Assembly (NCBI RefSeq): GCF_001267405.1
Contig: NZ_CP012369.1
Location: 522,001-586,000, forward strand
DNA length: 64,000 bases
Direction: 5' to 3'
Source of the DNA: Moorella thermoacetica
Lineage (GTDB): Bacteria > Bacillota > DSM-521 > Neomoorellales > Neomoorellaceae
The notes below the pieces were generated by a model, which made no database searches, had not been told where the DNA came from, and saw only the letters and a program-made list of their open reading frames with translations. The translations under genes and the position numbers were made by a program. Positions 47,022 through 55,110 of this stretch are shown here, piece after piece; position 1 is the stretch's first letter, and each line of letters opens with the position of its first letter.

Positions 47022-47966
47022 ATGCGCGAAAAATGGAGTGGAATTTTTCCTGCGATCATGGTCCCGCTTAAAGAAGACTATACCATTAATGAAAAAGAGT
47101 TTAGAAATTATATTGATTGGTTGCTTACCTTTACTGATCAGGGAATAACAGGTCTTGTAACTAACGGGCATACGGGAGAAATATCGGGTTTCAATCCGGA
47201 AGAAAGAAAGCGCATCACAAAGATTGCTGCCGAACAAGTTGCGGGCAGATGCTTGGTTGTATCAGGGGTTTCGGCGGAAGGAACCTTTGAAGCAATAGAA
47301 CAGGCCAAAGCAGCGCAGGAGGCAGGTGCTGATGGAATTTTGCTAATGCCTCCGCATATTTGGCTGAGATTTGGTATGAAGCCGGAGTCTGCTCTCAAGT
47401 TTGTGCAGGATGTTGCCTCAGCCATCGATATTAAAATTATCATTCATCTTTATCCCGCTTCGACGAAGGCATTTTATCCCATTGAACTTCTATTAGAAAT
47501 GGTAAAAATTCCTAACGTAGTAGCTGTCAAGATGGGAACTCGTGATATGCCAATGTATGAAAGGGATGTTCGGATTTTACGCCAAAAGGCACCTGAAATA
47601 GCGTTACTAACTTGTCACGATGAAAACTTGCTATCTACAATGATACAAGGTGTTGATGGTGCACTGGTCGGCTTTGCCGGCTGCGTTCCGGAATTGGTTA
47701 CTGCTTTGTTCCAAGCTGTTCAAAAGGAAGATTTGAAAGAAGCGAAAAAGATTAATGAAAGATTATTTGGGGTTTCAAGTGCTATTTACCAAATTGGTCA
47801 ACCTAGCGGGGAAGCTCATGCCCGTATGAAAGAATTCCTGTGTCAGCGGAAAGTATTTTCACTGCCATTAATGAGGCCACCCATTGTTCCTCTCGATCAA
47901 AAAGAAAAAGATAAGGTGGCAAAGGCAGTGGCTGATTATGGAATAAGTATAGTTAATTTAGTTTAA
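47022..47966 (+). CDS. Dihydrodipicolinate synthase/N-acetylneuraminate lyase family protein
   Basis: 314-residue class I aldolase/lyase. The Schiff-base lysine is K170 in VVAVKMG and the catalytic tyrosine Y144 in IIHLYPAS; the pyruvate-binding motif reads GHTGE. Real DHDPS would be expected in lysine synthesis, but this gene sits behind LacI-controlled operators next to an MFS transporter, so catabolic cleavage or dehydration of a sugar acid or hydroxy-keto acid is more likely. The substrate is not known. GGGAGG precedes ATG 47022. Confidence 0.87.
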   Translation: MREKWSGIFPAIMVPLKEDYTINEKEFRNYIDWLLTFTDQGITGLVTNGHTGEISGFNPEERKRITKIAAEQVAGRCLVVSGVSAEGTFEAIEQAKAAQEAGADGILLMPPHIWLRFGMKPESALKFVQDVASAIDIKIIIHLYPASTKAFYPIELLLEMVKIPNVVAVKMGTRDMPMYERDVRILRQKAPEIALLTCHDENLLSTMIQGVDGALVGFAGCVPELVTALFQAVQKEDLKEAKKINERLFGVSSAIYQIGQPSGEAHARMKEFLCQRKVFSLPLMRPPIVPLDQKEKDKVAKAVADYGISIVNLV

Positions 47967-48205
47967 CTAAGTTAAGTTGTCAAGGTATTGACACAATAAA
48001 AAGTGCTTATCGTTCCCTTTTTTATGGGATGGGCATGTTGAGCATGGTGGTCTTTTGGGCGGCGCCGAGGGGAGGGCTGACGACCGGGGTCCCCGCAGGT
48101 GGTAAAGGCGTCGCCCTCAATTTAAATATTTCAATAATATTTTAAGAAATAGTTGGCAACAGAGATTAATTGTTCAATTTTAGGGAGTCAGGCCGGAGTT
48201 TTTAA
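47967..48205. other. Intergenic region with a GC-rich patch
   Basis: Between the lyase and transporter genes, about 80 bases (48035-48118) are much more GC-rich than their AT-rich surroundings and resemble core-chromosome composition. No gene or structure was recognised; it may be a fragment left by an old insertion. Confidence 0.35.
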
Positions 48206-49621
48206 ATGAACTTAGGTGAATTATGGGGGAATTTTTATATGGACCAAGTAAGAAATAAAATTTTGGATTCCGGCATGCGCGGAAGTTCTATAACCAATCA
48301 ATCCTCACAACTCATTACACGAATAGAAAGCGTTCCTTTTTCGCGCTGGCACATCAAGCCGCGTGTGATTATGGGCAGCGCTACCTTTTTTGATGCATTT
48401 GACACCTTATCCCTCTCATATGCTATGCCGGTATTAATAGGGCTATGGCATTTGAATCCAGGCCAAATCGGAATACTTATTGGCATTGGATATCTTGGAC
48501 AGGCTATAGGTGCGCTATTGTTCGGATCGATTGCCGAGCGTTTTGGCCGCGTTTTTAGTGCGAAATGGGCCACTTTAGTGATGTCTATAATGGCTATTGC
48601 TTGCGCCTTTGCAGGAAATTACAATGAGTTGGTGGCACTGCGTTTTATACAGGGAATCGGTGTTGGTGGCGAAGTTCCTGTAGCAGCCGCCTATATTAAT
48701 GAAATTTCTCGTGCTTCTGGTCGGGGTCGTTTCTTCATGCTTTATGAGATGGTTTATCCTATTGGATTGATGGTAACTGCCCAGCTTGGGACCATTATTG
48801 TACCAAGCCTGGGGTGGAAATGGATGTTCTTCATAGGCGGTGGAACAGGCATAATCATTGTTCTACTTATGAATTTGCTGAAGGAATCACCTCGCTGGCT
48901 TATTTCCAAAGGACGGTTCGAGGAGGCCGAGCGCATAATTGAAGAGATTGAGGCAAGCACCGACCAACGCATACCTGTCAATATTAAGGGAACTCAGGAG
49001 GCAGTTAAAGGTAACTGGAAGGAGTTATTCTCACCATTCTACCGGGGGAGGACAATAGTCGTTTGGATGTTATGGTTTTCAACATATTTTGTTTCAAACG
49101 GCCTGAATAACTGGTTACCCAGTCTGTACAAGACAGTCTATAAACTTCCCCTACAGACTTCTTTGCGGGCAGCATCGCTTACAAACCTTATCCAAATAGT
49201 TGCTGTATTTGCATGTGCGATGCTAATTGATAAGGTAGGCCGTAAATTATGGGCAACTATAGCATTTCTCGTGGCTAGTTTGCTTCTTGGAATACTTTGG
49301 ATAAACGGTGCAGCGACTGCCTACAGCGTCATGTACCTTGGGTCGTTAGCTTATGGCGTCATTGGCACGGTAACGGTTCTGCTTTATTTGTATACTCCGG
49401 AAATTTATCCAACCAGGATGCGAGCAGTTGGAACAGCATTTGCTACTACATGGTTGCGTCTCGCATCAGCAATTGCTCCTACCATAGTAGGATTTATTTT
49501 AGGGACTAGAGGGATTTCCAAGGTTTTTGCACTATTTGCATGTGTTAGCGTTATTGGTGCTTTTATGGCTATCCGGATGGTTGAAACGAGGGAAAAGATG
49601 TTAGAAGAGATTGCACCCTAA
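48206..49621 (+). CDS. Major facilitator superfamily transporter (sugar/organic acid:proton symporter type)
   Basis: 471 residues with about twelve membrane helices. MFS motifs are GSIAERFGRVFSAKW between helices 2 and 3, RFIQGIGVGGEVPVAAAYI in helix 4, ESPRWLISKGRFEEAERII in the central loop and DKVGRKLW between 8 and 9. These are typical of the sugar and aromatic-acid symporters. It probably imports the substrate of the lyase. ATG 48239 is an alternative start. Composition is AT-rich, like the lacI and lyase genes. Confidence 0.88.
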   Translation: MNLGELWGNFYMDQVRNKILDSGMRGSSITNQSSQLITRIESVPFSRWHIKPRVIMGSATFFDAFDTLSLSYAMPVLIGLWHLNPGQIGILIGIGYLGQAIGALLFGSIAERFGRVFSAKWATLVMSIMAIACAFAGNYNELVALRFIQGIGVGGEVPVAAAYINEISRASGRGRFFMLYEMVYPIGLMVTAQLGTIIVPSLGWKWMFFIGGGTGIIIVLLMNLLKESPRWLISKGRFEEAERIIEEIEASTDQRIPVNIKGTQEAVKGNWKELFSPFYRGRTIVVWMLWFSTYFVSNGLNNWLPSLYKTVYKLPLQTSLRAASLTNLIQIVAVFACAMLIDKVGRKLWATIAFLVASLLLGILWINGAATAYSVMYLGSLAYGVIGTVTVLLYLYTPEIYPTRMRAVGTAFATTWLRLASAIAPTIVGFILGTRGISKVFALFACVSVIGAFMAIRMVETREKMLEEIAP

Positions 49622-49729
49622 TAAATAATCTAAAAAACGTTCGACATGGTCATTTCTTTAGAATATCCGCTGCACAACCTGTTTGGCCGCATTCTGCCCA
49701 AAATCTATGGCCGCCGGGTTTGCTCATTA

Positions 49730-49776
49730 AGCCTGTCGGGCTACTTGCCAGACAGGCTGATGCCGCCTGGCGGCAT
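49730..49776 (+). repeat. Tandem hairpins upstream of pckA
   Basis: AGCCTGTC (49730-49737) pairs with GACAGGCT (49751-49758), immediately followed by the near-perfect palindrome ATGCCGCC-T-GGCGGCAT (49760-49776). This REP-like GC-rich pair lies in the gap between the transporter gene and pckA, where the composition changes. It may be a transposition scar or a structured leader. Confidence 0.5.
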
Positions 49777-49840
49777 GGACGTTTTGAGATATATTACTGA
49801 AGATCATATATCATATAGAGTGAGAAAGAGGGGAGAGCTT

Positions 49841-51418
49841 ATGAGTAATACTTATGGTTTAGAGCGATTGGGCATCATTAATCCTGGCACTATTTATCGT
49901 AACCTGCCGATGGCCCGGCTGGTTGAAATAGCCCTGGCCCGGGGAGAAGGCCTCCTAGCTTCCAATGGGGCTTTAAGCGTTAATACCGGCAAGTACACCG
50001 GCCGTTCCCCCCACGACAGGTATATCGTGGACACTCCCGCCGTTCACGACAGCATCAGTTGGGGTGCCGTCAACCAGCCCGTGAGCGAGGCGACCTTTGA
50101 ACGCCTCTACAGTCGCCTGACCGCCTACCTCCAGGGAAAGGATCTCTTCGTTTTTGACGGCTTTGTCGGGGCCGATCCTGCCTACCGCATGCCTATCAGG
50201 ATTGTCAATGAGTATGCCTGGCAGAACCTGTTTGTCCACCAGCTTTTTATCAGGCCGACGGCGGAAGAACTGGCCGGGCATGAGCCCCGGTTTACCGTTA
50301 TCTGCGCTCCGGGCTTCAAGGCCATTCCGGAGGAAGACGGTACCCGTTCCGAAGCCTTTATTATTTTAAACTTTGACCGGCGGCTGGTGATCATCGGCGG
50401 TACCTCCTATGCCGGCGAGATGAAAAAATCCATTTTTACCGTCATGAATTATTTGTTGCCAGAGCAAGGTGTTTGCCCCATGCACTGCTCGGCTAACATG
50501 GGCCCGGCAGGCGATACGGCCCTGTTCTTCGGTCTTTCCGGTACCGGCAAGACTACCCTGTCGGCCGATCCGGAACGCTACCTTATTGGCGACGATGAGC
50601 ATGGATGGTCGGACAAGGGCATTTTTAACTTTGAAGGCGGTTGTTATGCTAAGTGCATCAAGCTCTCCGCCGAGCATGAACCCCAGATCTGGAATGCCAT
50701 CCGTTTCGGCAGCGTCCTGGAGAATGTGATGGTAGACCCCGATTGCCGAATCATTGACTACGACAGCGATGCCCTGACGGAAAACACCCGCGCTGCCTAC
50801 CCGGTAGATTTTATCCCTAACGCCGTCATCCCCGGGGTGGGTGGCCATCCCCAGACGGTGGTTTTTCTCACCGCTGACGCCTTTGGCGTTATGCCGCCGA
50901 TAGCCAAACTCACCCGGGAACAGGCCATGTACTATTTCCTGTCCGGTTATACCAGCAAGCTAGCCGGTACCGAGCGGGGGGTTACCGAGCCCAAGGCGAC
51001 TTTCTCGACTTGTTTCGGGGCACCCTTCCTGCCTCGGTCGCCCATGGTTTACGCCAACCTCCTGGGGGAAAGGATAGCCAGGCATAACGCCAGCGTTTAC
51101 CTGGTCAATACCGGCTGGACAGGGGGGCCCTATGGCACTGGCCGGCGTATGAGCCTGCCCTATACTCGGGCCATGGTCAGGGCGGCTTTAAACGGTGAAC
51201 TGGATAAGGTGGAATTTACCCCCGACCCTGTTTTCGGCTTCCTGGTACCTAAAGCCTGCCCCGGAGTCCCGGCTGAAATTCTCAATCCACGCAACACCTG
51301 GGCAGAAACGGAAAAATATGATGCCATGGCTCGCAAGCTAGCCAGCCTCTTCAGGGAGAACTTTGCCAAATTTAAGGACGTACCGGTCAGCATCCAGGAG
51401 GCCGGAGTGGTTGGTTGA
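49841..51418 (+). CDS. pckA: Phosphoenolpyruvate carboxykinase (ATP)
   Basis: Interconverts oxaloacetate + ATP with PEP + CO2 + ADP. 525 residues, a normal length for the ATP type. The P-loop [14 protein letters not shown] (about residues 230-243), [31 protein letters not shown] and the C-terminal [14 protein letters not shown] are all present. ATG 49841 follows AGAGGGGAGAG. High GC content matches the core genome rather than the AT-rich neighbours on both sides. A terminator follows. Confidence 0.95.
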   Translation: MSNTYGLERLGIINPGTIYRNLPMARLVEIALARGEGLLASNGALSVNTGKYTGRSPHDRYIVDTPAVHDSISWGAVNQPVSEATFERLYSRLTAYLQGKDLFVFDGFVGADPAYRMPIRIVNEYAWQNLFVHQLFIRPTAEELAGHEPRFTVICAPGFKAIPEEDGTRSEAFIILNFDRRLVIIGGTSYAGEMKKSIFTVMNYLLPEQGVCPMHCSANMGPAGDTALFFGLSGTGKTTLSADPERYLIGDDEHGWSDKGIFNFEGGCYAKCIKLSAEHEPQIWNAIRFGSVLENVMVDPDCRIIDYDSDALTENTRAAYPVDFIPNAVIPGVGGHPQTVVFLTADAFGVMPPIAKLTREQAMYYFLSGYTSKLAGTERGVTEPKATFSTCFGAPFLPRSPMVYANLLGERIARHNASVYLVNTGWTGGPYGTGRRMSLPYTRAMVRAALNGELDKVEFTPDPVFGFLVPKACPGVPAEILNPRNTWAETEKYDAMARKLASLFRENFAKFKDVPVSIQEAGVVG

Positions 51419-51550
51419 AAAACGCAAATTCTTGGGGTAGTAGAAGCCGCAGGCCTGTCTTTCCGGCCGGACCTTTGCCACAGCTTTGGCCAGGGTTCCT
51501 TGTCAGCCATCCAGATAAAGTCCTGCCCCTGCAGTACCACCGGTACCCGG

Positions 51551-51679
51551 CGCTCCCCCTGCATCTGTTAAGGATACCGCCCGGTGAATGATCCGTTCAC
51601 CGAAGCGGTTTTTTTATTGGTCGCAGACCCGGTCCAGGCTCGCCTGTCTTTCCATCAGGCCGAAAAGGTCCTCCTTGCG
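51551..51679 (-). pseudogene. Fragment of a Y-family DNA polymerase (UmuC/DinB) C-terminus
   Basis: Read on the minus strand: RKEDLFGLMERQASLDRVCD, a stop codon, then KNRFGERIIHRAVSL. This matches the C-terminal little-finger end of Y-family polymerases (pattern LDRALDRIRDRFG..AVRRA). No other part of such a gene is visible and the fragment contains an in-frame stop, so it is a relic. The assignment rests on a short motif. Confidence 0.5.
51576..51616 (+). terminator. Probable terminator after pckA
   Basis: ACCGC and CGGTGAA pair with TTCACCG and GCGGT to give a bulged hairpin, followed by seven T. It lies 160 bases after pckA. Confidence 0.7.
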
Positions 51680-51818
51680 TACTGTGGCAAGAGTTCATCA
51701 AGAAGCTAATGTCCATACATTTTGAGGCAGGTATATAAATCACGGTTACAGCGCTGAAAAAAGATACGTTACCCAAGTTTTCAAAACTACCCCCTGCCGG
51801 GTAGCTCGACCGAAGATA

Positions 51819-51871
51819 GTTAACATGTTAACATATGTTAACACTAGTAACGACAGAAGATAATTGTTAAC
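51819..51871 (+). promoter_or_regulatory. GTTAAC repeat cluster upstream of the CBASS operon
   Basis: GTTAAC occurs at 51819, 51827, 51837 and 51866. The first three are 8 and 10 bp apart and form an extended palindromic block. The cluster lies 100-150 bases upstream of the CD-NTase gene and may bind a regulator. A small hairpin GCAGG/CCTGC follows at about 51880-51898. The rest of 51620-51974 holds no intact gene. Confidence 0.5.
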
Positions 51872-51974
51872 AAAAAAATTGCAGGATTAATCCCCTGCAT
51901 GGCGAATTATACCTCCAGAGTAAATTATAGCACTGGCTATTGGTTACCTGGTCACTCTGGAAGGGACTGGTGCT

Positions 51975-52865
51975 ATGCCGATACCGGAAAAACAGCTTGA
52001 AACATGGGCTCACCAGGGTGCGATCTCTACCGCTAAGTCCACGCATGAGTCTGTGCGAAACGCCTTGTTCGAAAGTAAATCATTAAGACAAATGGATTTG
52101 GATGTTTACTTGCAGGGCTCCTACAAGAACAGTACTAACATACGTGGAGATAGCGACGTTGATATTATCGTCCAACTCAACTCTGTATTCATCCCAGACA
52201 CCTCTGGGCTTTCGTCATCCGAAAGGGAGCAGTTCGTGATGACCTATGGTGATGCTGCATACTCCTGGGATAATTTCAGAATGGATGTTCTTAAGGCTCT
52301 GAGGGAATATTACGGCTCCAAAGCAATCACCGAGAGTAATAAGTCAATAAAGGTAGCAGGAGTATCTGGTAGGCTCCCATCCGATGTAGTAGTCTGCCTC
52401 CAATATCGTAAATATAGACGTTTTCGCGGGATAGGGGACGAGGACTATATAGAAGGCATTATTTTTTATACCTTGGTGGAACGAAGAAAGGTTATTAACT
52501 ACCCCAAGAAACACTATGTCAACGGGGTTAACAAACAAAAAAGAACTGATAACTTTTATAAGCGAACCGTAAGAATGTTCAAGAACGCCAGGACCTATCT
52601 AGTGGATAACGGAACGGTTGACGCAAAACTCGCGCCGTCATACTTTCTTGAGTGCCTCCTGTACAATGTTCCAGACCGGTTTTTTACTACCAGCTATCAA
52701 GAGACATTTTATCAGGTACTCAAATGGTTGTGTCAGACCAACCTTTCAGGGTTTACATGTCAAAATGAACAACTACCCTTATTTGGATCTTCACCAGAGC
52801 AGTGGTCTGAAACGAGAGCCCAGAAATTGATAGAGAGCCTTATTAAGTTGTGGAACCAGTGGTGA
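51975..52865 (+). CDS. CBASS cyclic oligonucleotide synthase (CD-NTase)
   Basis: 296-residue nucleotidyltransferase of the cGAS/DncV-like (SMODS) group. The active site is complete: LQGSY (GS at residues 48-49), DSDVDIIV (D61 and D63) and a third acid at D137 in SDVVVCL. A helical domain follows. In CBASS, such enzymes make a cyclic di- or trinucleotide on phage infection. It is followed after seven bases by a Cap15-type membrane effector, and no Cap2/Cap3 or HORMA/TRIP13 genes are present, so the system is a minimal type I CBASS. The nucleotide product cannot be read from the sequence. Confidence 0.85.
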   Translation: MPIPEKQLETWAHQGAISTAKSTHESVRNALFESKSLRQMDLDVYLQGSYKNSTNIRGDSDVDIIVQLNSVFIPDTSGLSSSEREQFVMTYGDAAYSWDNFRMDVLKALREYYGSKAITESNKSIKVAGVSGRLPSDVVVCLQYRKYRRFRGIGDEDYIEGIIFYTLVERRKVINYPKKHYVNGVNKQKRTDNFYKRTVRMFKNARTYLVDNGTVDAKLAPSYFLECLLYNVPDRFFTTSYQETFYQVLKWLCQTNLSGFTCQNEQLPLFGSSPEQWSETRAQKLIESLIKLWNQW

Positions 52866-52872
52866 GAGACAC

Positions 52873-53496
52873 ATGCACCCCTACGCTGTAAATTCTAGGG
52901 AACGATTATATGTTCCTTGTTATCTCGCGTTTATAAGTATGATTTCTGCATACCTGTTACCCTATGTATTGTCACTGATAGGGATTAGCGCACCTTGGTG
53001 GTTAGATGTTCCTTCGGTTTTTGGTTTCTATGGCATTTACCTTGCGCTCTTTGATCGGTACTTGTGGCGGTGGCCGCTGTTACGTAAAATAGGTGTGGTG
53101 CAGGTTCCGGTATTCGAGGGACATTGGGAGGGATATCTCTGTTCGTCTTTCGATGGGTATGGTCAAAGACATAGAGTAACCGTTACCATTTACCAGCGAT
53201 GGACTGAAATTAGCATTAGTTTGAAATCCCCAACTTCTAGCTCACGAAGCCTGATTGCATCAATTACTCTGTATCCGGCGCAGGGCCCGGTACTAGTTTA
53301 CGAGTACGAAAACCGGCCCAAAGCGAACGCACAGCCGACTATGCATATACATTATGGGACTGCCTGCCTTAACCTTTTATGTGGGGGTACGAGGCTTTTA
53401 GGTGAATATTATACTGGCCGTGACAGGCAAAATTACGGTACCATGGAACTTGAGAAATGTATGTCGCCAGCCACTTTGAAGTTCAATTCTTTTTGA
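52873..53496 (+). CDS. cap15: Cap15-like CBASS effector (two membrane helices plus beta-barrel)
   Basis: 207 residues. Two predicted membrane helices (about residues 12-34 and 45-62) are followed by a soluble beta-strand-rich domain (about 78-200), starting FEGHWEGYLCSSFDG. It contains alternating hydrophobic strands and LLGEYYTGRDRQNYGTMELE. This matches the SMODS-associating 2TM beta-rich effector, Cap15, which on binding a cyclic nucleotide oligomerises and disrupts the inner membrane of infected cells. It is translated directly after the CD-NTase. Related beta-rich proteins outside CBASS exist, but the pairing settles the call. Confidence 0.82.
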   Translation: MHPYAVNSRERLYVPCYLAFISMISAYLLPYVLSLIGISAPWWLDVPSVFGFYGIYLALFDRYLWRWPLLRKIGVVQVPVFEGHWEGYLCSSFDGYGQRHRVTVTIYQRWTEISISLKSPTSSSRSLIASITLYPAQGPVLVYEYENRPKANAQPTMHIHYGTACLNLLCGGTRLLGEYYTGRDRQNYGTMELEKCMSPATLKFNSF

Positions 53497-53512
53497 AAGA
53501 TGGGGGATATTA

Positions 53513-53725
53513 GTGAAGCTACGAGACCTGATCAAGCAGATGCAGACTAACTACTACAAGATGCTGGTAATCGTGGACAACGGGCGCCAGCCGGAAAAAA
53601 TCATCAGGCCTTTACAACAAGAGGGATGGACCGCTGTTGATGTAACCGATGCCGTGCTCAAGCTTATTGAGAGCATCCCCGAACGGATTAACCCCCGCAG
53701 ATTGGACATATGCACCCGACATTAA
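53513..53725 (+). pseudogene. N-terminal part of an unidentified gene, cut by IS3
   Basis: Starts at GTG 53513 behind GATGGGGG, 16 bases after cap15, so it probably belonged to the same operon. The first about 63 residues (KLRDLIKQMQTNYYKMLVIV, ending near INPRRLD) are native; the remainder is read from the IS3 end at 53703. The layout YYKMLVIV...WTAVDVTDAVLKLIESIPE weakly recalls the BREX protein BrxF but lacks its P-loop. The original 3' part is not seen anywhere in the window. Confidence 0.55.
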
Positions 53726-53790
53726 GCTCTCTTGCAATTTTTCTTCAAGCTTTTAAGGGGCAAAGGCTTCCGGATACGCACCAATTTACG

Positions 53791-54675
53791 TCACACCCTC
53801 ACGGGATATCTGGGCTGCAATCCTGTCTCGATATGACGACGGTAAAACTTGGCCGGCGACAGGTAGTGTAAACTAGAGTGCAATCGGCGGTTGTTATAAC
53901 GGCTAACGAATTCCACGACCGCCTGATATGCCTCCGCGTAGGTCCCAAACTCGCCCATCGACAAGCATTCATCCTCAAGAAGCCGATGGTACGATTCGAT
54001 ATATGCGTTCATATTCGGTGTCTTGGGCGGTATTCTCTCGTGTAGGACATTCCATCGCTCACATTCCGATTCAAACAGATGGCTTACAAACTGGGGTCCA
54101 TTATCCGAACGGATGATGGGTAATGGTAAATTCCTTTGAAGAATCTGACGTTTCCACAATGCTGCTCGAAAAGTTTCAACGGCATGTCTGGCTTCACAGG
54201 TTAGACCAATATGATAGCCCACAATCTGCCTGTCATAGACGTCAATGTACGACAGCACAAAGAAAAACCGGTCTTCTCCTGCAATGTATCCGTACTTGAC
54301 ATCGACCTCCCAGAGCTGGTTTGGCGCTGTGATAGTGCGGTTCTGGGCCAAATTCCGCGGGTGTTTCCGACGGAGGTTCCGTTGTGGCCGCAGAATATCC
54401 AGTTCCTTACACAAGCGGTATACCTTTTTCTCGTTCACCACCAGCTCATGATCTTGTCGAAGCATATGAGTGAGCTTACGGTACCCGTAGGCGTAACCAT
54501 CACCGGAAATAGACTCCATAATCCATTCCTTAATCTGTTCATCACTGACCTTGCGGCCGCCCACAGTCAGTGAATGACCAGGAAACGGACGTCCACCCGT
54601 CGTGGTATGCGGCTTGGGTTCATGTGTTAATTGATAATAATAGGTGGATCGAGAAACCCCCACTATGCGCAGCAC
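53791..54675 (-). CDS. IS3 family transposase OrfB (integrase domain)
   Basis: 295 residues from ATG 54675. A short HTH-21 region (VSRSTYYYQLTHEP, IKEWIMESISGDGYAYGYRK) is followed by the rve DDE core: D in WEVDVKYGYI, D in IIRSDNGPQFVS and E in NAYIESYHRLLEDE. The frame extends upstream past the orfA stop, so OrfB is probably made as an OrfAB fusion by -1 slippage on A7 (54747-54753). Confidence 0.92.
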   Translation of the reverse strand: MLRIVGVSRSTYYYQLTHEPKPHTTTGGRPFPGHSLTVGGRKVSDEQIKEWIMESISGDGYAYGYRKLTHMLRQDHELVVNEKKVYRLCKELDILRPQRNLRRKHPRNLAQNRTITAPNQLWEVDVKYGYIAGEDRFFFVLSYIDVYDRQIVGYHIGLTCEARHAVETFRAALWKRQILQRNLPLPIIRSDNGPQFVSHLFESECERWNVLHERIPPKTPNMNAYIESYHRLLEDECLSMGEFGTYAEAYQAVVEFVSRYNNRRLHSSLHYLSPAKFYRRHIETGLQPRYPVRV

Positions 54676-54719
54676 GAGAGTAGCGTTGTACCCGGCTGTG
54701 ATCCACTTGTGCGCAATGG

Positions 54720-55061
54720 CTACTTTATCTGCAAGTGAGGGTTGGCTTTTTTTAATAGGTCACGCAATATAGCAATTTCAAGGTCTTTTTCGCCCAGAAG
54801 TTGCTTTAGATGGGTATTCTGTTTGTCTAACTCACGGTTCTCTGCAACGAGTCGGGCGTGTTCCTGCTGAGTAACGTGGGTGGCGTTTCCCTTTGGGCTA
54901 CTGCCTTGCATGGGTTGGCCGGCTTTGTACTGACGAACCCATCGGCTGACAATATTCGGCCGGATATCATACTTCCGAGCAACGACGGAATTATTTCCGG
55001 CAGCGATGGCCTGTTCGACGACCTGGCGCTTGAACTCTAGGGTAAATTTCCGACGTTCCAC
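54720..55061 (-). CDS. IS3 family transposase OrfA (helix-turn-helix)
   Basis: 113 residues: a Tn3-like/HTH_8 domain (RRKFTLEFKRQVVEQAIAAG, YDIRPNIVSRWVRQY) and a leucine-zipper coiled coil (LVAENRELDKQNTHLKQLLG) that allows oligomerisation. The slippery run of A near its end leads into orfB. AGGAGGTT-like sequence precedes the start. Confidence 0.9.
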   Translation of the reverse strand: MERRKFTLEFKRQVVEQAIAAGNNSVVARKYDIRPNIVSRWVRQYKAGQPMQGSSPKGNATHVTQQEHARLVAENRELDKQNTHLKQLLGEKDLEIAILRDLLKKANPHLQIK

Positions 55062-55110
55062 TTGAACAACCTCCTGACCTTATAGTCTCATGAATTTGGA
55101 AGATTGTCCA

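Larger units (their letters stand above)
53703..55110 (-). mobile_element. IS3 family insertion sequence, about 1.41 kb
   Basis: Ends are TGGACA at 53703 and TGTCCA at 55110 (5'-TG...CA-3'), part of a 10 bp inverted match AGATTGGACA/TGTCCAATCT. It carries orfA and orfB on the minus strand with an intact A7 frameshift site between them, so it may still be active. No target-site duplication is visible: the flanks come from two different genes, a sign of an adjacent deletion or recombination between two copies. Confidence 0.82.

Noticed and set aside
51160-51564. 134-codon minus-strand frame overlapping the end of pckA
   Set aside because: Most of it is the mirror of pckA, and the rest matches nothing recognised; the neighbouring frame gives the polymerase relic instead.
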